NCBI RefSeq assembly: GCF_002902905.1
Contig: NZ_CP026124.1
Coordinates: 930,001-994,000, forward strand
From: Achromobacter sp. AONIH1
GTDB lineage: Bacteria; Pseudomonadota; Gammaproteobacteria; Burkholderiales; Burkholderiaceae_B
Direction: 5' to 3'
DNA: 64,000 nt
Of the stretch, positions 9,213 to 19,802 are shown one piece after another. Under the pieces are notes generated by a model that saw nothing but the letters and a program-made list of their open reading frames with translations, did not search any database and was not told where the DNA came from. The position numbers and the translations under genes are program-made. Positions within the stretch are counted from its first letter, which is position 1; every line of letters begins with the position of its first letter.

Positions 9213-9836
9213 TTAACGCGAGTACAGTTCCACGACCATCGATTCGTTGATGTCGCGAGCGACGTCAGCGCGATCGGGGGCCGACTTGAACGTACCGGTC
9301 ATCTTGGCGGCGTCGACTTCCACCCACTGGGGGATGCCGATGCTGGAGGCCAGGTCGAGCGATTCCTTGATACGGCCTTGCTTCTTGGCCTTTTCGCGGA
9401 TCGTGATGACGTCGCCAGCCTTGACCAGCATCGAAGCGATGTCGGCGGTGTGGCCGTTCAGTTCGACGGCGCGGTGGCTCACCAGCTGGCGAGCTTCGGC
9501 GCGGGTCGAGCCGAAGCCCATGCGGTAGACGACGTTGTCCAGGCGCGATTCCAGCAGCTGGATCAGCGTTTCGCCGGTGTTGCCACGGCGACGCTCGGCT
9601 TCAGCGAAGTACTTGCGGAATTGCTTTTCCAGCACGCCGTACATGCGCTTGAGCTTTTGCTTTTCGCGCAGCTGCAGGCCGTAGTCGGAAGTGCGGGCGC
9701 CCGAAGTGCGGCCGTGTTGGCCAGGCTTGGAATCCAGCTTGCACTTGGAATCCAGCGAGCGGCGGGCGCTCTTCAGGAACAGGTCAGTACCCTCGCGGCG
9801 CGAGAGCTTGCATTTGGGTCCAATATAACGTGCCAT
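9213..9836 (-). CDS. rpsD: 30S ribosomal protein S4
   Basis: 207 residues: [20 protein letters not shown] at the start, the [23 protein letters not shown] block, and the S4 RNA-binding domain at about 97-160 ([25 protein letters not shown]). S4 nucleates 16S rRNA folding and, in other bacteria, represses the alpha operon at translation. It follows rpsK by 11 bp. It has two cysteines (CKLSRREG and SKCKLDS) but not the four-cysteine zinc form. Confidence 0.98.
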   Translation of the reverse strand: MARYIGPKCKLSRREGTDLFLKSARRSLDSKCKLDSKPGQHGRTSGARTSDYGLQLREKQKLKRMYGVLEKQFRKYFAEAERRRGNTGETLIQLLESRLDNVVYRMGFGSTRAEARQLVSHRAVELNGHTADIASMLVKAGDVITIREKAKKQGRIKESLDLASSIGIPQWVEVDAAKMTGTFKSAPDRADVARDINESMVVELYSR

Positions 9837-9847
9837 GTGGATTCCCT

Positions 9848-10249
9848 TTAGATACGACGACGCTTCGGCGGACGGCAGCCGTTGTGCGGAACGGGCGTGA
9901 TGTCGGCGATGCTCGAGATCTTGATGCCCAGCGCGTTCAGGGCGCGGACCGACGATTCACGGCCGGGGCCGGGGCCCTTGATGCGCACTTCCAGCGTCTT
10001 GATGCCGTATTCCAGCGCAACGCGGCCAGCCGTTTCAGCGGCGACCTGCGCGGCGAACGGGGTCGACTTACGCGAGCCCTTGAAGCCAGCACCGCCCGAC
10101 GTGGCCCACGACAGCGCGTTGCCCTGACGGTCGGTGATGGTGATGATGGTGTTGTTGAACGAAGCGTGAACGTGCGCGATGCCGTCCGAGACGTTCTTCT
10201 TGACCTTTTTGCGCACGCGCGAAGCGCCGCTGGTGGAAGCTTTCGCCAT
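9848..10249 (-). CDS. rpsK: 30S ribosomal protein S11
   Basis: 133 residues with the family blocks [51 protein letters not shown] and the C-terminal [19 protein letters not shown]11 forms the platform of the 30S subunit at the E site. The spacing of 15 bp to rpsM and 11 bp to rpsD indicates one transcript. The N-terminal [18 protein letters not shown] is basic as usual. Confidence 0.98.
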   Translation of the reverse strand: MAKASTSGASRVRKKVKKNVSDGIAHVHASFNNTIITITDRQGNALSWATSGGAGFKGSRKSTPFAAQVAAETAGRVALEYGIKTLEVRIKGPGPGRESSVRALNALGIKISSIADITPVPHNGCRPPKRRRI

Positions 10250-10264
10250 AATCCAGTTCCTCGA

Positions 10265-10630
10265 TTATTTCTTCAGGGACGCAGCAGCACGACGCGGTCC
10301 CTTGCGGGTGCGAGCGTTGGTGCGAGTGCGCTGGCCGCGCACGGGCAGGCCGCGCTTGTGGCGCATGCCGCGGTAGGTTCCCAGGTCGATCAAACGCTTG
10401 ATCGAGAGCTGCACTTCACGACGCAGGTCGCCTTCAACCGTGAACAAACCAACGTGTTCGCGGACGCGTTCCAGTTCAGCGTCGGTCAGATCCTTGACCT
10501 TTTTGTCAAACGGGACGTTCGCCGATTCGCAGATCTTGCGAGCGCGGGTACGACCGATGCCAAAAATGGCGGTCAGGCCGATCTCGGCGTGCTGTTGCGG
10601 CGGAATGTTAATGCCAGCAATACGGGCCAT
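10265..10630 (-). CDS. rpsM: 30S ribosomal protein S13
   Basis: 121 residues with [20 protein letters not shown], the helix-two-turn-helix [13 protein letters not shown], and the conserved [20 protein letters not shown] tail that contacts the P-site tRNA. First gene of the classical alpha group (S13-S11-S4-alpha-L17). It follows rpmJ by 43 bp with no terminator, so spc and alpha genes are probably one long transcript here. Confidence 0.98.
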   Translation of the reverse strand: MARIAGINIPPQQHAEIGLTAIFGIGRTRARKICESANVPFDKKVKDLTDAELERVREHVGLFTVEGDLRREVQLSIKRLIDLGTYRGMRHKRGLPVRGQRTRTNARTRKGPRRAAASLKK

Positions 10631-10673
10631 GACTGTTCCTTGAATAAATCCGTTGCGTAGTCGCTAACCCGGG

Positions 10674-10787
10674 TTAGCCTTGACGCTGCTTGTGACGCGG
10701 GTCGGTGCAGATGACACGCACGACGCCGTGACGTTTGATAACTTTGCAGTTGCGGCAGATCCGCTTAACCGATGCCATTACTTTCAT
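10674..10787 (-). CDS. rpmJ: 50S ribosomal protein L36 (zinc-ribbon form)
   Basis: 37 codons, [20 protein letters not shown] and so on, ending DPRHKQRQG. The zinc ribbon is intact: Cys11, Cys14, Cys27 and His32, so this is the zinc-binding (C+) form. The gene lies between infA and rpsM as in other betaproteobacteria. A GGAG-type ribosome site precedes the ATG at 10787. Confidence 0.97.
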
Positions 10788-10821
10788 GGTTGACTCCTAA
10801 TTTTCCGTAATCCGTATCCGC

Positions 10822-11040
10822 TCACTTGGAGCGGAACACAATCCTGGCCCGCGTCAGGTCATAGGGCGTGAGCTCCACTGTGACCTTGTCACCCGGCAGG
10901 ATCCGGATGTAATGCATACGCATCTTGCCGGAAATATGGCCCAACACCACGTGGCCGTTTTCGAGCTTGACGCGAAATGTCGCGTTAGGGAGGTTCTCGA
11001 GAACCTCGCCTTGCATCTGAATGACGTCGTCCTTGGACAT
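10822..11040 (-). CDS. infA: Translation initiation factor IF-1
   Basis: 72 residues, single S1/OB-fold domain: [20 protein letters not shown], then [20 protein letters not shown] and the closing [16 protein letters not shown]-1 occupies the 30S A site during initiation. Unlike in E. coli, infA is inside the ribosomal cluster between secY and rpmJ, which is normal for betaproteobacteria. It follows secY by 8 bp, implying coupled expression. Confidence 0.98.
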   Translation of the reverse strand: MSKDDVIQMQGEVLENLPNATFRVKLENGHVVLGHISGKMRMHYIRILPGDKVTVELTPYDLTRARIVFRSK

Positions 11041-11048
11041 TCTTTTGC

Positions 11049-12374
11049 TTACCGCATCGGCAAACCCGCGCCCTTGAAGTTAGCCTTCTTGAGCAACGAG
11101 TCGTACTGGTGAGACATCATGTAGGCCTGAACCTGCGCCATGAAATCCATCGTCACCACCACAATGATCAGCAGGGACGTACCACCGAAGTAGAAGGGCA
11201 CATTCCAGCGCATCACCAAGAATTCCGGCAACAGGCACACCAACGTGATGTAGATGGCACCTGCGAGCGTCAAACGCATCAGGATCTTGTCGATGTAGCG
11301 CGCCGTTTGTTCACCCGGACGGATGCCCGGAACGAATGCGCCGCTCTTCTTCAGGTTGTCCGCCGTTTCGCGGCTGTTGAACACCAGAGCCGTGTAGAAA
11401 AAGCAGAAGAAAATAATCGCGACCGAGTACAGCGTGATGTAGAGCGGTTGACGAGGCGACAGGGCCGCAGCCAGGTCGCTAAGCCAGCGCATGTTCTCGC
11501 TGCTGGAAAACCAGCTCGTGATCGTGGCCGGGAACAGGATGATCGACGACGCGAAGATCGGCGGAATCACCCCAGCCATGTTCAGCTTCAAGGGCAGGTG
11601 CGAGCTTTGCCCGCCGTAGACCTTGTTGCCGACCTGGCGCTTGGCGTAGTTGACCGTGATCTTGCGCTGTCCGCGTTCCACGAACACCACAAAAGCGGTC
11701 ACCAGCACCACCAGAGCCACGATGAACAGCGCAGACAGCACAGACATCGAGTTGGTGCGAACCAGATCCAGCAGCGCGGCCAACGCGGCGGGCAGGCCCG
11801 CAACGATACCGGCGAAGATCAGGATCGAAATCCCGTTACCCAGACCGCGTTCCGTGATCTGCTCACCCAGCCACATGACGAACATGGTGCCGGTGACCAG
11901 GGTCACAACGGTCGTGAAGCGGAACAGCATGCCCGGATCGATCACCAGTCCCTGCTGGGACTCAAGCGCAACCGAAATGCCCACAGCCTGCACCAGCGCC
12001 AGCACGACCGTGCCGTAGCGGGTGTATTGGGTGATCTTCCGACGACCGGCCTCGCCCTCTTTCTTGAGCGCTTCCAGCGACGGCACCACCACAGACATCA
12101 GCTGCATGATGATGGATGCCGAAATGTACGGCATGATCCCCAGGGCAAAAATCGAGAAGCGCGAGAGCGCCCCGCCCGAGAACATGTTGAACAGGCCCAG
12201 GATCCCGCCCTGGTTCTGGCGGAACAGGTCCGCCAGCGCATCCGGGTTGATGCCCGGCACGGGGATGTGTGTACCCAAACGGTAAACCACCAGGGCGAGC
12301 ACCAGGAACACGAGGCGGCGCTTTAGGTCGCCGTACCGTGCTCCGGTTTTGCCCAATGCCTGCGCGTTAGCCAC
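11049..12374 (-). CDS. secY: Protein translocase subunit SecY
   Basis: 441 residues with ten predicted membrane segments. Landmarks are [16 protein letters not shown] after TM1, the plug/TM2 region [26 protein letters not shown], and the cytoplasmic loops that bind SecA and ribosomes. It forms the inner-membrane channel with SecE, encoded at 60.6 kb. The start is GTG at 12374, supported by an AGGTGA-like ribosome site. It follows rplO by 14 bp in the spc operon. Confidence 0.98.
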   Translation of the reverse strand: MANAQALGKTGARYGDLKRRLVFLVLALVVYRLGTHIPVPGINPDALADLFRQNQGGILGLFNMFSGGALSRFSIFALGIMPYISASIIMQLMSVVVPSLEALKKEGEAGRRKITQYTRYGTVVLALVQAVGISVALESQQGLVIDPGMLFRFTTVVTLVTGTMFVMWLGEQITERGLGNGISILIFAGIVAGLPAALAALLDLVRTNSMSVLSALFIVALVVLVTAFVVFVERGQRKITVNYAKRQVGNKVYGGQSSHLPLKLNMAGVIPPIFASSIILFPATITSWFSSSENMRWLSDLAAALSPRQPLYITLYSVAIIFFCFFYTALVFNSRETADNLKKSGAFVPGIRPGEQTARYIDKILMRLTLAGAIYITLVCLLPEFLVMRWNVPFYFGGTSLLIIVVVTMDFMAQVQAYMMSHQYDSLLKKANFKGAGLPMR

Positions 12375-12388
12375 TCGTCACCTCGTGA

Positions 12389-12829
12389 TCAGGCAAGCGA
12401 GCCGCCCGCGGCTTCGATGGCGGCGCGAGCGCCGGCCGTCGCGGAAATGCCCTTGAGCACAACCTTGCGCGAGATTTCACCCGACTTGATGACCTTGGCG
12501 AAACGAACCGCCTGGCCAATCACGCCAGCGGCCTTCAGCACTTGCACGTCGATTTCGTCGACGGGCACGGCTTGCAGTTCCGACAGACGCACTTCGGCGT
12601 ACAGGTGCTGGCCCAGCGGCGTGAAACCGCGCTTGGGCAGGCGACGCTGCAGCGGCATCTGACCGCCTTCGAAGCCAACCTTATGGAAACCGCCCGAGCG
12701 CGACTTCTGACCCTTGTGACCACGGCCGGCGGTCTTACCCAGACCCGAACCGATGCCACGGCCGACGCGGCGCTTGGCGTGCTTGCTGCCCTCAGCGGGC
12801 TTCAGCGTATTGAGTTGCATATCCGACAT
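12389..12829 (-). CDS. rplO: 50S ribosomal protein L15
   Basis: 146 residues with the Gly/Lys/Arg-rich N-terminal stretch ([20 protein letters not shown]) and the [18 protein letters not shown] motif of L15. L15 is a late-assembly 23S rRNA binder. Two nearby in-frame ATGs exist (12829 and 12820). The first gives [14 protein letters not shown], with the family's usual MQLNTL four codons in. Confidence 0.97.
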   Translation of the reverse strand: MSDMQLNTLKPAEGSKHAKRRVGRGIGSGLGKTAGRGHKGQKSRSGGFHKVGFEGGQMPLQRRLPKRGFTPLGQHLYAEVRLSELQAVPVDEIDVQVLKAAGVIGQAVRFAKVIKSGEISRKVVLKGISATAGARAAIEAAGGSLA

Positions 12830-12838
12830 GGTGATTCC

Positions 12839-13024
12839 TTAGGCTTCCGAGACGGAAACGAGATAATCCACCTTACGGATCATCCCACGCACCTCGGGCG
12901 TATCGACCAGCACGCGGCTGCTGTTGATACGGCCCAAGCCCAGACCGCGAACCGTGTCACGGTGCGATTGCTTGGTACCGATCACGGAGCGCACGAGGGT
13001 CACTTTGATCTGCTTCTGAGCCAT
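12839..13024 (-). CDS. rpmD: 50S ribosomal protein L30
   Basis: 61 residues, the short bacterial L30: [20 protein letters not shown] then [20 protein letters not shown] and [13 protein letters not shown]. It has 3 bp between it and rpsE upstream and 9 bp to rplO downstream, so translation is likely coupled. Confidence 0.97.
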   Translation of the reverse strand: MAQKQIKVTLVRSVIGTKQSHRDTVRGLGLGRINSSRVLVDTPEVRGMIRKVDYLVSVSEA

Positions 13025-13027
13025 GAT

Positions 13028-13549
13028 TTACCCCAGGATCTCTTCGACGGTCTTGCCGCGCTTGGCAGCAACATCCGCCGGGGTCAGGGAGGCGCGCAGG
13101 CCATTCAACGTGGCGCGAACCATGTTGTAGGGGTTGCTCGAGCCCAGGCTCTTGGCAACCACGTTACGCACACCCATCACTTCGAAAATAGCGCGCATCG
13201 GGCCGCCGGCGATGACGCCGGTACCTTCAGCAGCGGGCGAAATCAGCACGGTGGCGGCGCCATGCTTGCCGACCACGGTGTGGTGCAGCGTGCCGTTCTT
13301 CAGCGCAACCTTGAACATGCCGCGGCGGGCCTGTTCCATCGCCTTCTGGACCGACACCGGCACTTCACGCGCCTTGCCCTTGCCCATGCCGACGCGGCCG
13401 TCGCCATCGCCAACCACGGTCAGCGCGGCGAAGCTCATGGTGCGACCACCCTTCACGACCTTGCTGACGCGGTTGACCGCGATCATCTTCTCGCGCAGGC
13501 CGTCATCGTTCTCTTTTTCCGCGGCGTTCTTGCCTTGTACTTTAGCCAT
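13028..13549 (-). CDS. rpsE: 30S ribosomal protein S5
   Basis: 173 residues. The N-terminal double-stranded-RNA-binding-like domain has [20 protein letters not shown] and [20 protein letters not shown]. The C-terminal domain includes [20 protein letters not shown] and [19 protein letters not shown]5 helps maintain decoding accuracy and helicase activity at the mRNA entry. The loop linked to spectinomycin action (VSKVVKGGR) looks wild type. Confidence 0.98.
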   Translation of the reverse strand: MAKVQGKNAAEKENDDGLREKMIAVNRVSKVVKGGRTMSFAALTVVGDGDGRVGMGKGKAREVPVSVQKAMEQARRGMFKVALKNGTLHHTVVGKHGAATVLISPAAEGTGVIAGGPMRAIFEVMGVRNVVAKSLGSSNPYNMVRATLNGLRASLTPADVAAKRGKTVEEILG

Positions 13550-13564
13550 TTGACAGATCCTCGC

Positions 13565-13930
13565 TTAGAACTTCAGGCCGGCTTCACGCGCGGCGTCGGC
13601 CAGCGCTTTCACGCGGCCATGGTAACGAAAGCCCGAGCGATCGAAAGCGACCAGTTCGATACCGGCAGCCTTGGCCTTTTCGGCCACGCGCTTGCCAACC
13701 AGCGTGGCGGCGGCCTTGTTGCCGCCTTGGCCGGTTTGGCCAGCCAGCTGCGCACGCACTTCGGCTTCCACCGTCGAGGCGCTGACCAGAACGCGATCGC
13801 CTTCCGGCGAAATGATGTTGGCGTAGATGTGCTGGTTCGAGCGGAAAATCGAGAGGCGATGAACGCGCAGCTCGCTGATCTTCCGGCGGGTCGGAACCGC
13901 ACGACGCAAACGGGAAACTTTTTTGTCCAT
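13565..13930 (-). CDS. rplR: 50S ribosomal protein L18
   Basis: 121 residues with [40 protein letters not shown] and the C-terminal [19 protein letters not shown] typical of L18, which anchors 5S rRNA to the large subunit with L5 (rplE, also in this operon). Confidence 0.97.
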   Translation of the reverse strand: MDKKVSRLRRAVPTRRKISELRVHRLSIFRSNQHIYANIISPEGDRVLVSASTVEAEVRAQLAGQTGQGGNKAAATLVGKRVAEKAKAAGIELVAFDRSGFRYHGRVKALADAAREAGLKF

Positions 13931-13951
13931 GATTCGTCCTTGCGTGCGCCG

Positions 13952-14485
13952 TTATTTCTTCTTGGTTTCTTTGATGACGACGCGTTCGTCCGAGTAACGC
14001 ACGCCCTTGCCCTTGTAGGGTTCGGGTTCGCGGTACGCGCGGAGTTCAGCGGCCACCTGGCCGACGACCTGCTTGTTGGAGCCCTTGATGACGATTTCCG
14101 TCTGGGTGGGGCATTCGGCCTTGATGCCGGCCGGCAACTTGTGCAGAACGTCGTGCGAGAAACCGAGCTGCAGCTTAACGGCGTCGCCTTGGATCGAGGC
14201 GCGGTAACCCACGCCCACCAGGGTCAGCTTGCGCTCGAAGCCCTTGCTCACGCCGTTGACCATGTTGGCCACCAGCGCGCGCACGGTACCCGACATGGCG
14301 TTGGCGTGGCGGGTTTCGTTGGCGGCGACAAACGTCAGCTTGCCGTTGTCCAACGCGACCGCGACGTCGCCAGTCAGGGCTTGGGTCAAGGTGCCCAGCG
14401 GGCCCTTGACGGTGATCTGATCCTGCTGGATGCTGGCTTCAACACCCTTCGGCAGTTCGACCGGATATTTAGCGATACGTGACAT
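13952..14485 (-). CDS. rplF: 50S ribosomal protein L6
   Basis: 177 residues: [32 protein letters not shown], then the paired L6 domains with [20 protein letters not shown] and the C-terminal [21 protein letters not shown]6 lies near the GTPase centre of the large subunit. Spacing is 12 bp after rpsH and 21 bp before rplR. Confidence 0.98.
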   Translation of the reverse strand: MSRIAKYPVELPKGVEASIQQDQITVKGPLGTLTQALTGDVAVALDNGKLTFVAANETRHANAMSGTVRALVANMVNGVSKGFERKLTLVGVGYRASIQGDAVKLQLGFSHDVLHKLPAGIKAECPTQTEIVIKGSNKQVVGQVAAELRAYREPEPYKGKGVRYSDERVVIKETKKK

Positions 14486-14497
14486 TCGAATTTCTCC

Positions 14498-14893
14498 TTA
14501 GGCCACGTAGCACAGCACTTCGCCGCCGACGCCATTGGCGCGGGCCTTGCGGTCCGTCATGACGCCACGCGAGGTCGACACGATAGCCACGCCCAGGCCG
14601 TTCATGACCTGAGGAATGCTGGTGCGGCCCTTGTAGATGCGCAGGCCGGGACGCGAAACGCGTTCGATGCGCTCGATGACCGGACGGCCAGCGTAGTACT
14701 TCAGGGTGATCTCGAGCTCAGGCTTGGCCTGGGTGCCCTTGACTTCGAAGCCGTCGATGTAGCCTTCGTCCTTCAGCACGCCGGCGATAGCCGCCTTCAG
14801 CTTCGAGGAGGGCATGCTCACCGTAACTTTGTCCACTTGCTGCGCATTGCGAATGCGGGTCAGCATATCGGCGATGGGATCGCTCATGCTCAT
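14498..14893 (-). CDS. rpsH: 30S ribosomal protein S8
   Basis: 131 residues from ATG at 14893, chosen because AGGAG lies 8 bp upstream; a longer reading has no supporting site. [18 protein letters not shown] and the C-terminal [20 protein letters not shown] match S8. In E. coli S8 represses the spc operon by binding its mRNA near rplE; whether that holds here was not resolved. Confidence 0.97.
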   Translation of the reverse strand: MSMSDPIADMLTRIRNAQQVDKVTVSMPSSKLKAAIAGVLKDEGYIDGFEVKGTQAKPELEITLKYYAGRPVIERIERVSRPGLRIYKGRTSIPQVMNGLGVAIVSTSRGVMTDRKARANGVGGEVLCYVA

Positions 14894-14903
14894 ATTCTTT
14901 CTC

Positions 14904-15209
14904 CTACCAGCTGGCCTTGGTGATGCCGGGGATTTCACCCTTCATCGCCATTTCACGCAGTTTGTGGCGGGTCAGGCCGAACTTGCGGAACACGCCGCGC
15001 GGACGACCGGTGACCACGCAACGGTTACGTTGACGCGTCGGGTTGGCATTGCGCGGCAGCTGTTGCAGCTTGAGCCGAGCTTGGTAACGTTCTTCGTCGG
15101 TCTTCGACTGGTCGTCGATGATCGACTTCAACTCAGCGCGCTTGGCGGCGAACTTGTCAGCCAGCTTGGCGCGCTTGATGTCGCGATTGATGAGGGAAAG
15201 TTTAGCCAC
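14904..15209 (-). CDS. rpsN: 30S ribosomal protein S14 (non-zinc long form)
   Basis: 101 residues, [20 protein letters not shown], ending with [24 protein letters not shown] sequence (here [20 protein letters not shown]). It lacks the CxxC pairs of the short zinc form, so it is the long C-minus type. The start is GTG at 15209 with AAGGGG upstream. Alternative ATG starts would lose the conserved N-terminus. Confidence 0.97.
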   Translation of the reverse strand: MAKLSLINRDIKRAKLADKFAAKRAELKSIIDDQSKTDEERYQARLKLQQLPRNANPTRQRNRCVVTGRPRGVFRKFGLTRHKLREMAMKGEIPGITKASW

Positions 15210-15221
15210 GTCATCAGCCCC

Positions 15222-15761
15222 TTAGTTACGGAACGGGAAGCTGAAGGCGGTCAGCAGCGCCTTGGCTTCTTCGTCGGTCTTCGCGGTGGTGGTGATGCTG
15301 ATGTTCAGCCCACGCAGCGCGTCGATCTTGTCGTACTCGATTTCGGGGAAAATGATCTGCTCTTTCACCCCGATGTTGTAGTTGCCACGGCCGTCGAACG
15401 CGCGACCCGAGATACCGCGGAAGTCGCGCACGCGAGGCAGCGCAACCGCCACCAGGCGATCCAGGAATTCGTACATGCGTTGACCGCGCAGCGTGACCAT
15501 GCAACCGATCGGGTAGTTTTCGCGGATCTTGAAGCCGGCGATAGCCTTCTTGGTCTTCGTCACCACGGGCTTTTGGCCAGCGATCTTGGTCAGGTCCGAG
15601 ACGGCGTGCTCGATAACTTTCTTATCGGAGACCGCTTCCGAGACACCCATGTTCAGGGTGATCTTGGTGATGCGGGGCACTTCCATCACGCTCTTGTAGC
15701 CAAACTTGGCTTGCAGGTCGCCAGCGACCTTGCTCTTGTAGAAATCTTGCAAACGAGACAT
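15222..15761 (-). CDS. rplE: 50S ribosomal protein L5
   Basis: 179 residues with [40 protein letters not shown] and the C-terminal [20 protein letters not shown] then [21 protein letters not shown]5 binds 5S rRNA and contacts P-site tRNA. Gaps of 12 bp on each side fit tight operon packing. Confidence 0.98.
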   Translation of the reverse strand: MSRLQDFYKSKVAGDLQAKFGYKSVMEVPRITKITLNMGVSEAVSDKKVIEHAVSDLTKIAGQKPVVTKTKKAIAGFKIRENYPIGCMVTLRGQRMYEFLDRLVAVALPRVRDFRGISGRAFDGRGNYNIGVKEQIIFPEIEYDKIDALRGLNISITTTAKTDEEAKALLTAFSFPFRN

Positions 15762-15773
15762 GTCTGTCGCCCC

Positions 15774-16094
15774 TTACGCCTTGGCGCCGACAACGGCACC
15801 ATTGGAACGGAACACGCGGACCTTGCGACCGTCGACTTCTTGGACGCCAACGCGATCGCCACGGCCGGTGGCCGGGTTGAACAGCGCGACGTTCGAGATG
15901 TGGATCGGCATGGTCTTTTCGACGATTCCGCCCGGGTTGTTGGCCATCGGGTTGGCTTTCATGTGCTTCTTGACGACGTTGACGCCTTCGACCAGGACGT
16001 GGTCGGCATCGACGCGGGCCAGCACGGTGCCGCGACGCTTCTTGTCGCGACCGGTCAGGACGATGACTTCGTCGCCTTTACGGATGTTGTTCAT
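15774..16094 (-). CDS. rplX: 50S ribosomal protein L24
   Basis: 106 residues with the KOW motif [20 protein letters not shown] at residues 6-25 and [20 protein letters not shown], diagnostic of L24, an early-assembly initiator near the exit tunnel. It lies between rplN and rplE. Confidence 0.97.
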   Translation of the reverse strand: MNNIRKGDEVIVLTGRDKKRRGTVLARVDADHVLVEGVNVVKKHMKANPMANNPGGIVEKTMPIHISNVALFNPATGRGDRVGVQEVDGRKVRVFRSNGAVVGAKA

Positions 16095-16105
16095 CGCGGG
16101 GCTCC

Positions 16106-16474
16106 TTACAGCACTTCCGGGGCCAGCGACACGATCTTCATGAACTTCTCGGTACGCAGTTCACGCGTAACGGGTCCGAAGATGCGGGTGCCGATGGGCT
16201 CCAGCTTGGCGTTGAGCAACACGGCGGCATTGCCACCGAAACGGATCAGCGAACCGTCCTTACGGCGCACGCCCTTGGCGGTACGAACCACCACGGCATT
16301 GTAAATTTCGCCTTTCTTGACGCGTCCGCGCGGGGCCGCATCCTTGACGCTCACCTTGATGATGTCGCCGATGCCGGCATAACGGCGCTTGGAGCCACCG
16401 AGCACCTTAATGCACATGACGTGACGCGCACCAGTGTTATCGGCCACGTCCAGCGTGGTCTGCATTTGGATCAT
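16106..16474 (-). CDS. rplN: 50S ribosomal protein L14
   Basis: 122 residues, [20 protein letters not shown], then [20 protein letters not shown] and the C-terminal [21 protein letters not shown]14 contributes to intersubunit bridges. It is normally directly after rpsQ; here rpsQ is 14.7 kb away and rplN is the first gene of a separate transcript with its own promoter and a leader of about 380 nt. Confidence 0.98.
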   Translation of the reverse strand: MIQMQTTLDVADNTGARHVMCIKVLGGSKRRYAGIGDIIKVSVKDAAPRGRVKKGEIYNAVVVRTAKGVRRKDGSLIRFGGNAAVLLNAKLEPIGTRIFGPVTRELRTEKFMKIVSLAPEVL

Positions 16475-16853
16475 GATTTTTCCTGTTCCAACTTAACTGG
16501 AAATACGGTTTTCCCGGGGTTTTCCCCCTAGGAACTCTGCAATTCCTGCCAGTTTTGGTCCCGTCAGGTCAATCGCCCTGCTTTGGCGCCGAGTTGGCTG
16601 TGTCTGCACACTGCGCAATCGACGGCTTGCAACGCAACGACCCTGGGTTGAAATCCTGCGGGTATTCCCCCAACACGCCTGACTTGCCTGCTTCGCGTTC
16701 CGGCTGGGTCGGTATGACCGGGGCTCATCCCCGGGGTTCCCTTCCTGGCCCTTTTCGCGAAGTTCCTGCCTTTGCGCGCATCGCTCCGTAGCTGTTCACT
16801 ACCAGAGCAACACCCGATATCGAGCCGGCAGGCAAATCGACAATCTGGGAAAG
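16475..16853 (-). promoter_or_regulatory. Leader region of the rplN (spc) transcript
   Basis: About 380 bp without a convincing gene, between the predicted start of transcription near 16853 and rplN. It carries GC-rich inverted segments (for example around 16720-16740, GGGGCTCATCCCC) and a C/T-rich end. A long leader fits the need for a new regulatory region after rplN was separated from rpsQ (inference). No protein-coding signal was accepted here. Confidence 0.45.
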
Positions 16854-16859
16854 CTGACC

Positions 16860-16888
16860 ATTCTATCGCGTCTGGAATCCGCGTGCAA
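16860..16888 (-). promoter_or_regulatory. Predicted sigma70 promoter of the spc/alpha operon
   Basis: On the minus strand TTGCAC (16888-16883) is followed by a 17-bp spacer and TAGAAT (16865-16860), five of six matches to the -10 consensus. It is the only good match upstream of rplN and sits just after the end of the accessory insert. The stretch 16889-17009 shows nothing else recognisable. Confidence 0.6.
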
Positions 16889-17009
16889 GTGCTGTGTTGA
16901 AATATTGCGCATTCCCCCGGTGGCGCCTGTGGAAAACTAACCACGCCGCCGCCGCCCGGGCCCTTGGCCAGCCCACGAACCCGGCTCTTGCGGGCCAGCT
17001 CCCGGGCAT

Positions 17010-17765
17010 TCAGCCGCGCCCCTGCTTCTTGCCGTAGTAGCCCCGTTCCCAGGCATCGTGGTTGACCTTGCCACGGCGGATCTCGTCGGTGAACGGCGCC
17101 GCCATCAGCACCAGGCGGTTCAGCCACCTCACCGGCGCGCGGCACGGCCGCTCGAAATCCACGAACAGGACGGCGCGCACGCCATCGGTGTCGTTATGGA
17201 CCTGGTGGGGATACAGATCGTCGAACACCACTGCCTGACCCTCGCGCCAGCTGTAACGCTGGCCACCGACCTCGATCCAGCACTGCTCGGCGGGGTTCGG
17301 CACGACCAGGCCCAGATGCAGTCGGAGTACCCCGTTGTAGGGACCGGTGTGCAACGGAATGCGCTTGCCTGGCTCCAGGATCGAGAAAAAGGCGGTGCGC
17401 AGGCCGGGAATGTCGGCCAGCGCCCGAGCGGTGGCCGGACAGCGCCGCAGGTTGCGGTCCGACCGCAGGCCGTAGCCCATGAAGACGAAGGTCTTCCACT
17501 GATTGTCCGACGTGATCATGCCGACATCGGGGGAAATCTCGTGAAAAGACGGAAGATGATCGCGCTCTGAAAGGAGTTCCAGCAGCTCGGCGCGGAGGGC
17601 GGGGGTCTGCGCCTCCAGGGCCGAGACCCACGGAAACTGGCTGTTGTCGAAGATGGGATGGTCGCCTACCAGTGACGACAGAGCGATGCGATGGCGCAGC
17701 CAATCGATGAAGCGGAAAAAAATCCGGGAGTAGATGCTGGACGGATTCTTGTCGACGGGTTGCAC
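17010..17765 (-). CDS. Aspartyl/asparaginyl beta-hydroxylase-family dioxygenase (LpxO-like)
   Basis: About 251 residues from GTG at 17765; the open frame extends to a TTG at 17894 but that start has no support. Iron-ligand candidates are the His in [19 protein letters not shown] and the second His in [12 protein letters not shown], with the 2-oxoglutarate-binding Arg expected in RLHLGL. The jelly-roll strands [11 protein letters not shown] and [11 protein letters not shown] follow. Related enzymes hydroxylate protein side chains or lipid A acyl chains (LpxO). No membrane anchor typical of LpxO is clear apart from a short hydrophobic N-terminal helix ([13 protein letters not shown]). Divergent from the aldehyde dehydrogenase. 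Family likely, substrate open. Confidence 0.78.
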   Translation of the reverse strand: MQPVDKNPSSIYSRIFFRFIDWLRHRIALSSLVGDHPIFDNSQFPWVSALEAQTPALRAELLELLSERDHLPSFHEISPDVGMITSDNQWKTFVFMGYGLRSDRNLRRCPATARALADIPGLRTAFFSILEPGKRIPLHTGPYNGVLRLHLGLVVPNPAEQCWIEVGGQRYSWREGQAVVFDDLYPHQVHNDTDGVRAVLFVDFERPCRAPVRWLNRLVLMAAPFTDEIRRGKVNHDAWERGYYGKKQGRG

Positions 17766-17956
17766 GGTGGATATCGGGTCCGGACAGCCAATGGTGCCCT
17801 CATTGTGTCCACCCGCCCGTGGCGGCGCAAGGGTTGGAAAGCACGGATTGGCCCCAGTCCGCCGCGCGAAACTGGTCCTCCCCTTGTCGTACAAGCTGGT
17901 TTAGACTGGCACGGACACATTTCACGCCCCCACCCATTTCGCAAGGAACGACAGGC

Positions 17957-19384
17957 ATGTATGAACAGTTGGCGCTGTATATCGACGGCGAATTCCTCGC
18001 CGGCGAGGGCAGGCGCACCCAGGACGTCATCAACCCGGCCACGCTCGAAGTGCTGGGCCAGCTGCCCCACGCCACCGAAGCCGACCTGGACCGCGCGCTC
18101 GCCGCGGCCCAGCGCGCCTTCGAGTCCTGGAAGAAATCTTCTCCCATGGACCGTTCCGCCATCCTGCGCAAGGTCGCCCAGCTGTCGCGCGAGCGCGCCA
18201 AGGAAATCGGCCGCAACATGACCCTGGACCAGGGCAAGCCGCTGGCCGAGGCCGTGGGCGAAGTCTCGTCCTGCGCCGAGCACGCCGACTGGCACGCCGA
18301 GGAATGCCGCCGCATCTACGGCCGCGTGATCCCGCCGCGCAACCCGGACGTGCGCCAGATCGTGGTGCGCGAGCCCATCGGCGTGTGCGCTGCCTTCACG
18401 CCCTGGAACTTCCCCTACAACCAGGCCATCCGCAAGATCGCCGCCGCGCTGGGCGCGGGCTGCACCGTGGTGCTCAAGGGTCCCGAGGATTCGCCGTCGG
18501 CCGTCATGGCGATCGCGCGCATGTTCCATGAGGCCGGCCTGCCCAAGGGCTGCCTGAACATCGTCTGGGGCGAACCCGCCAAGATCTCCGACTACCTGAT
18601 CCGCTCGCCCATCGTGCGCAAGGTGTCCTTCACCGGCTCGGTGCCGGTGGGCAAGCAACTGGCCGCGCTGGCCGGCGCGCACATGAAGCGCGTCACCATG
18701 GAACTGGGCGGCCACTCGCCGGTGCTGGTGTTCGACGACGCCGACATCGACCGCGCCGCCGAGATGCTGGCCAAGTTCAAGATCCGCAACGCAGGCCAGG
18801 TCTGCGTGTCGCCCACCCGCTTCTACGTGCAGAACGGCGCCTACGAGCAGTTCCTGGCGCGCTTCACCGACGTGCTGAAGAACGTCAAGGTCGGCGACGG
18901 CCTGGAAGCCGGCACCGACATGGGCCCGCTGGCGCACGAGCGCCGCGTGCCGGCCATGGCTGCCTTCGTCGAGGACGCCCAGAAGCACGGCGGCAAGGTC
19001 GTCGTGGGCGGCGGCGCGCTGGACCGCAAGGGCTTCTTCTTCGCCCCCACCGTGGTCACGGACCTGCCCGACAACGCCATGCTGATGACCGAGGAACCCT
19101 TCGGCCCGGTGGCGCCGGTGGTGCGCTTCAGCGACACCGACGAAGTGCTCAAGCGCGCCAACAGCCTGCCGTTCGGCCTGTCGTCCTACGTCTTCACCAA
19201 TTCGCTGAAGACCGCCACCAAGGTCTCCAACGGCCTGGAAGCCGGCATGGTCAACATCAACCACTTCGGCAGCGCGCTGGCCGAGACGCCGTTCGGCGGC
19301 ATCAAGGACAGCGGCATCGGCAGCGAAGGCGGCCTGGAAACCTTCGACGGCTACCTGGTCACGAAGTACATCACGCACATCTGA
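17957..19384 (+). CDS. NAD(P)-dependent aldehyde dehydrogenase (succinate-semialdehyde-dehydrogenase-like)
   Basis: 475 residues, full length. Catalytic and cofactor residues are Asn151 (TPWNFP), Lys174, FTGS at 225-228, Glu249 (MELGGHSP) and Cys283 (AGQVC). ATG at 17957 has an AAGGAA site upstream; the longer reading starting 46 codons earlier adds non-family sequence. Most like the ALDH group that oxidises short semialdehydes or glycolaldehyde-type substrates to acids. It stands alone on the plus strand with its own hairpin terminator, so the pathway is not given by neighbours. Confidence 0.92.
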   Translation: MYEQLALYIDGEFLAGEGRRTQDVINPATLEVLGQLPHATEADLDRALAAAQRAFESWKKSSPMDRSAILRKVAQLSRERAKEIGRNMTLDQGKPLAEAVGEVSSCAEHADWHAEECRRIYGRVIPPRNPDVRQIVVREPIGVCAAFTPWNFPYNQAIRKIAAALGAGCTVVLKGPEDSPSAVMAIARMFHEAGLPKGCLNIVWGEPAKISDYLIRSPIVRKVSFTGSVPVGKQLAALAGAHMKRVTMELGGHSPVLVFDDADIDRAAEMLAKFKIRNAGQVCVSPTRFYVQNGAYEQFLARFTDVLKNVKVGDGLEAGTDMGPLAHERRVPAMAAFVEDAQKHGGKVVVGGGALDRKGFFFAPTVVTDLPDNAMLMTEEPFGPVAPVVRFSDTDEVLKRANSLPFGLSSYVFTNSLKTATKVSNGLEAGMVNINHFGSALAETPFGGIKDSGIGSEGGLETFDGYLVTKYITHI

Positions 19385-19413
19385 GCGTGTTCCGGCGCCA
19401 GCCGGAATGAGGC

Positions 19414-19437
19414 AACGGGCTCCTTCGGGAGCCCGTT
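19414..19437 (+). terminator. Hairpin terminator after the aldehyde dehydrogenase
   Basis: Perfect 10-bp stem AACGGGCTCC / GGAGCCCGTT with a TTCG loop, 30 bp past the stop. No T-run follows, so efficiency may be partial. Confidence 0.65.
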
Positions 19438-19802
19438 AGCCTTGTGGCCCCGGCGTGCCGTAGCGGAACATGGCGGGCGCCCGCCCGTCGCGCGGCATGC
19501 CCTGCGATACGCACGGCGCGCCAAGCACCCGGTGCGACATGCGGCCGGCATGATCTGCGAGCGCCGGTGAGACAATTCCTCGGGGCCATTGCGTCTTGCG
19601 CCTGGCCCGTCACGGCGCCCTTGCGCGCCACTCCCTGCCCTCCTTCCGTCCCGACATCGCCCGCCTGCGACCACGCACGCGGGCTTTTTTGCGTCGCGGG
19701 CCGCGGACTCCTCCCGCCGCGACCTCCCAACCCGACCGCGTCCTCACGCGCGTCGGCACGGCGGACGGGCATGTTCCTTTCCCTCATCCGAACGAGGCTC
19801 TC
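19438..19802. other. Gene-free interval with an intrinsic terminator and no associated gene
   Basis: 365 bp between the aldehyde dehydrogenase hairpin and the next start. An open frame crosses it (from 19596) but has proline/arginine-rich composition unlike the downstream protein, so I do not count it as coding. The only clear element is the terminator at 19659-19690, listed separately. No good -35/-10 pair was found. Confidence 0.5.
19659..19690 (+). terminator. Orphan rho-independent terminator
   Basis: Stem GCCCGC-C-TGCG / CGCA-C-GCGGGC (one C-C mismatch) with loop ACCA is followed directly by TTTTTT. It is 275 bp past the aldehyde dehydrogenase stop and 112 bp before the next gene, so it either backs up the first terminator or ends an unannotated short transcript. 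Confidence 0.7.
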
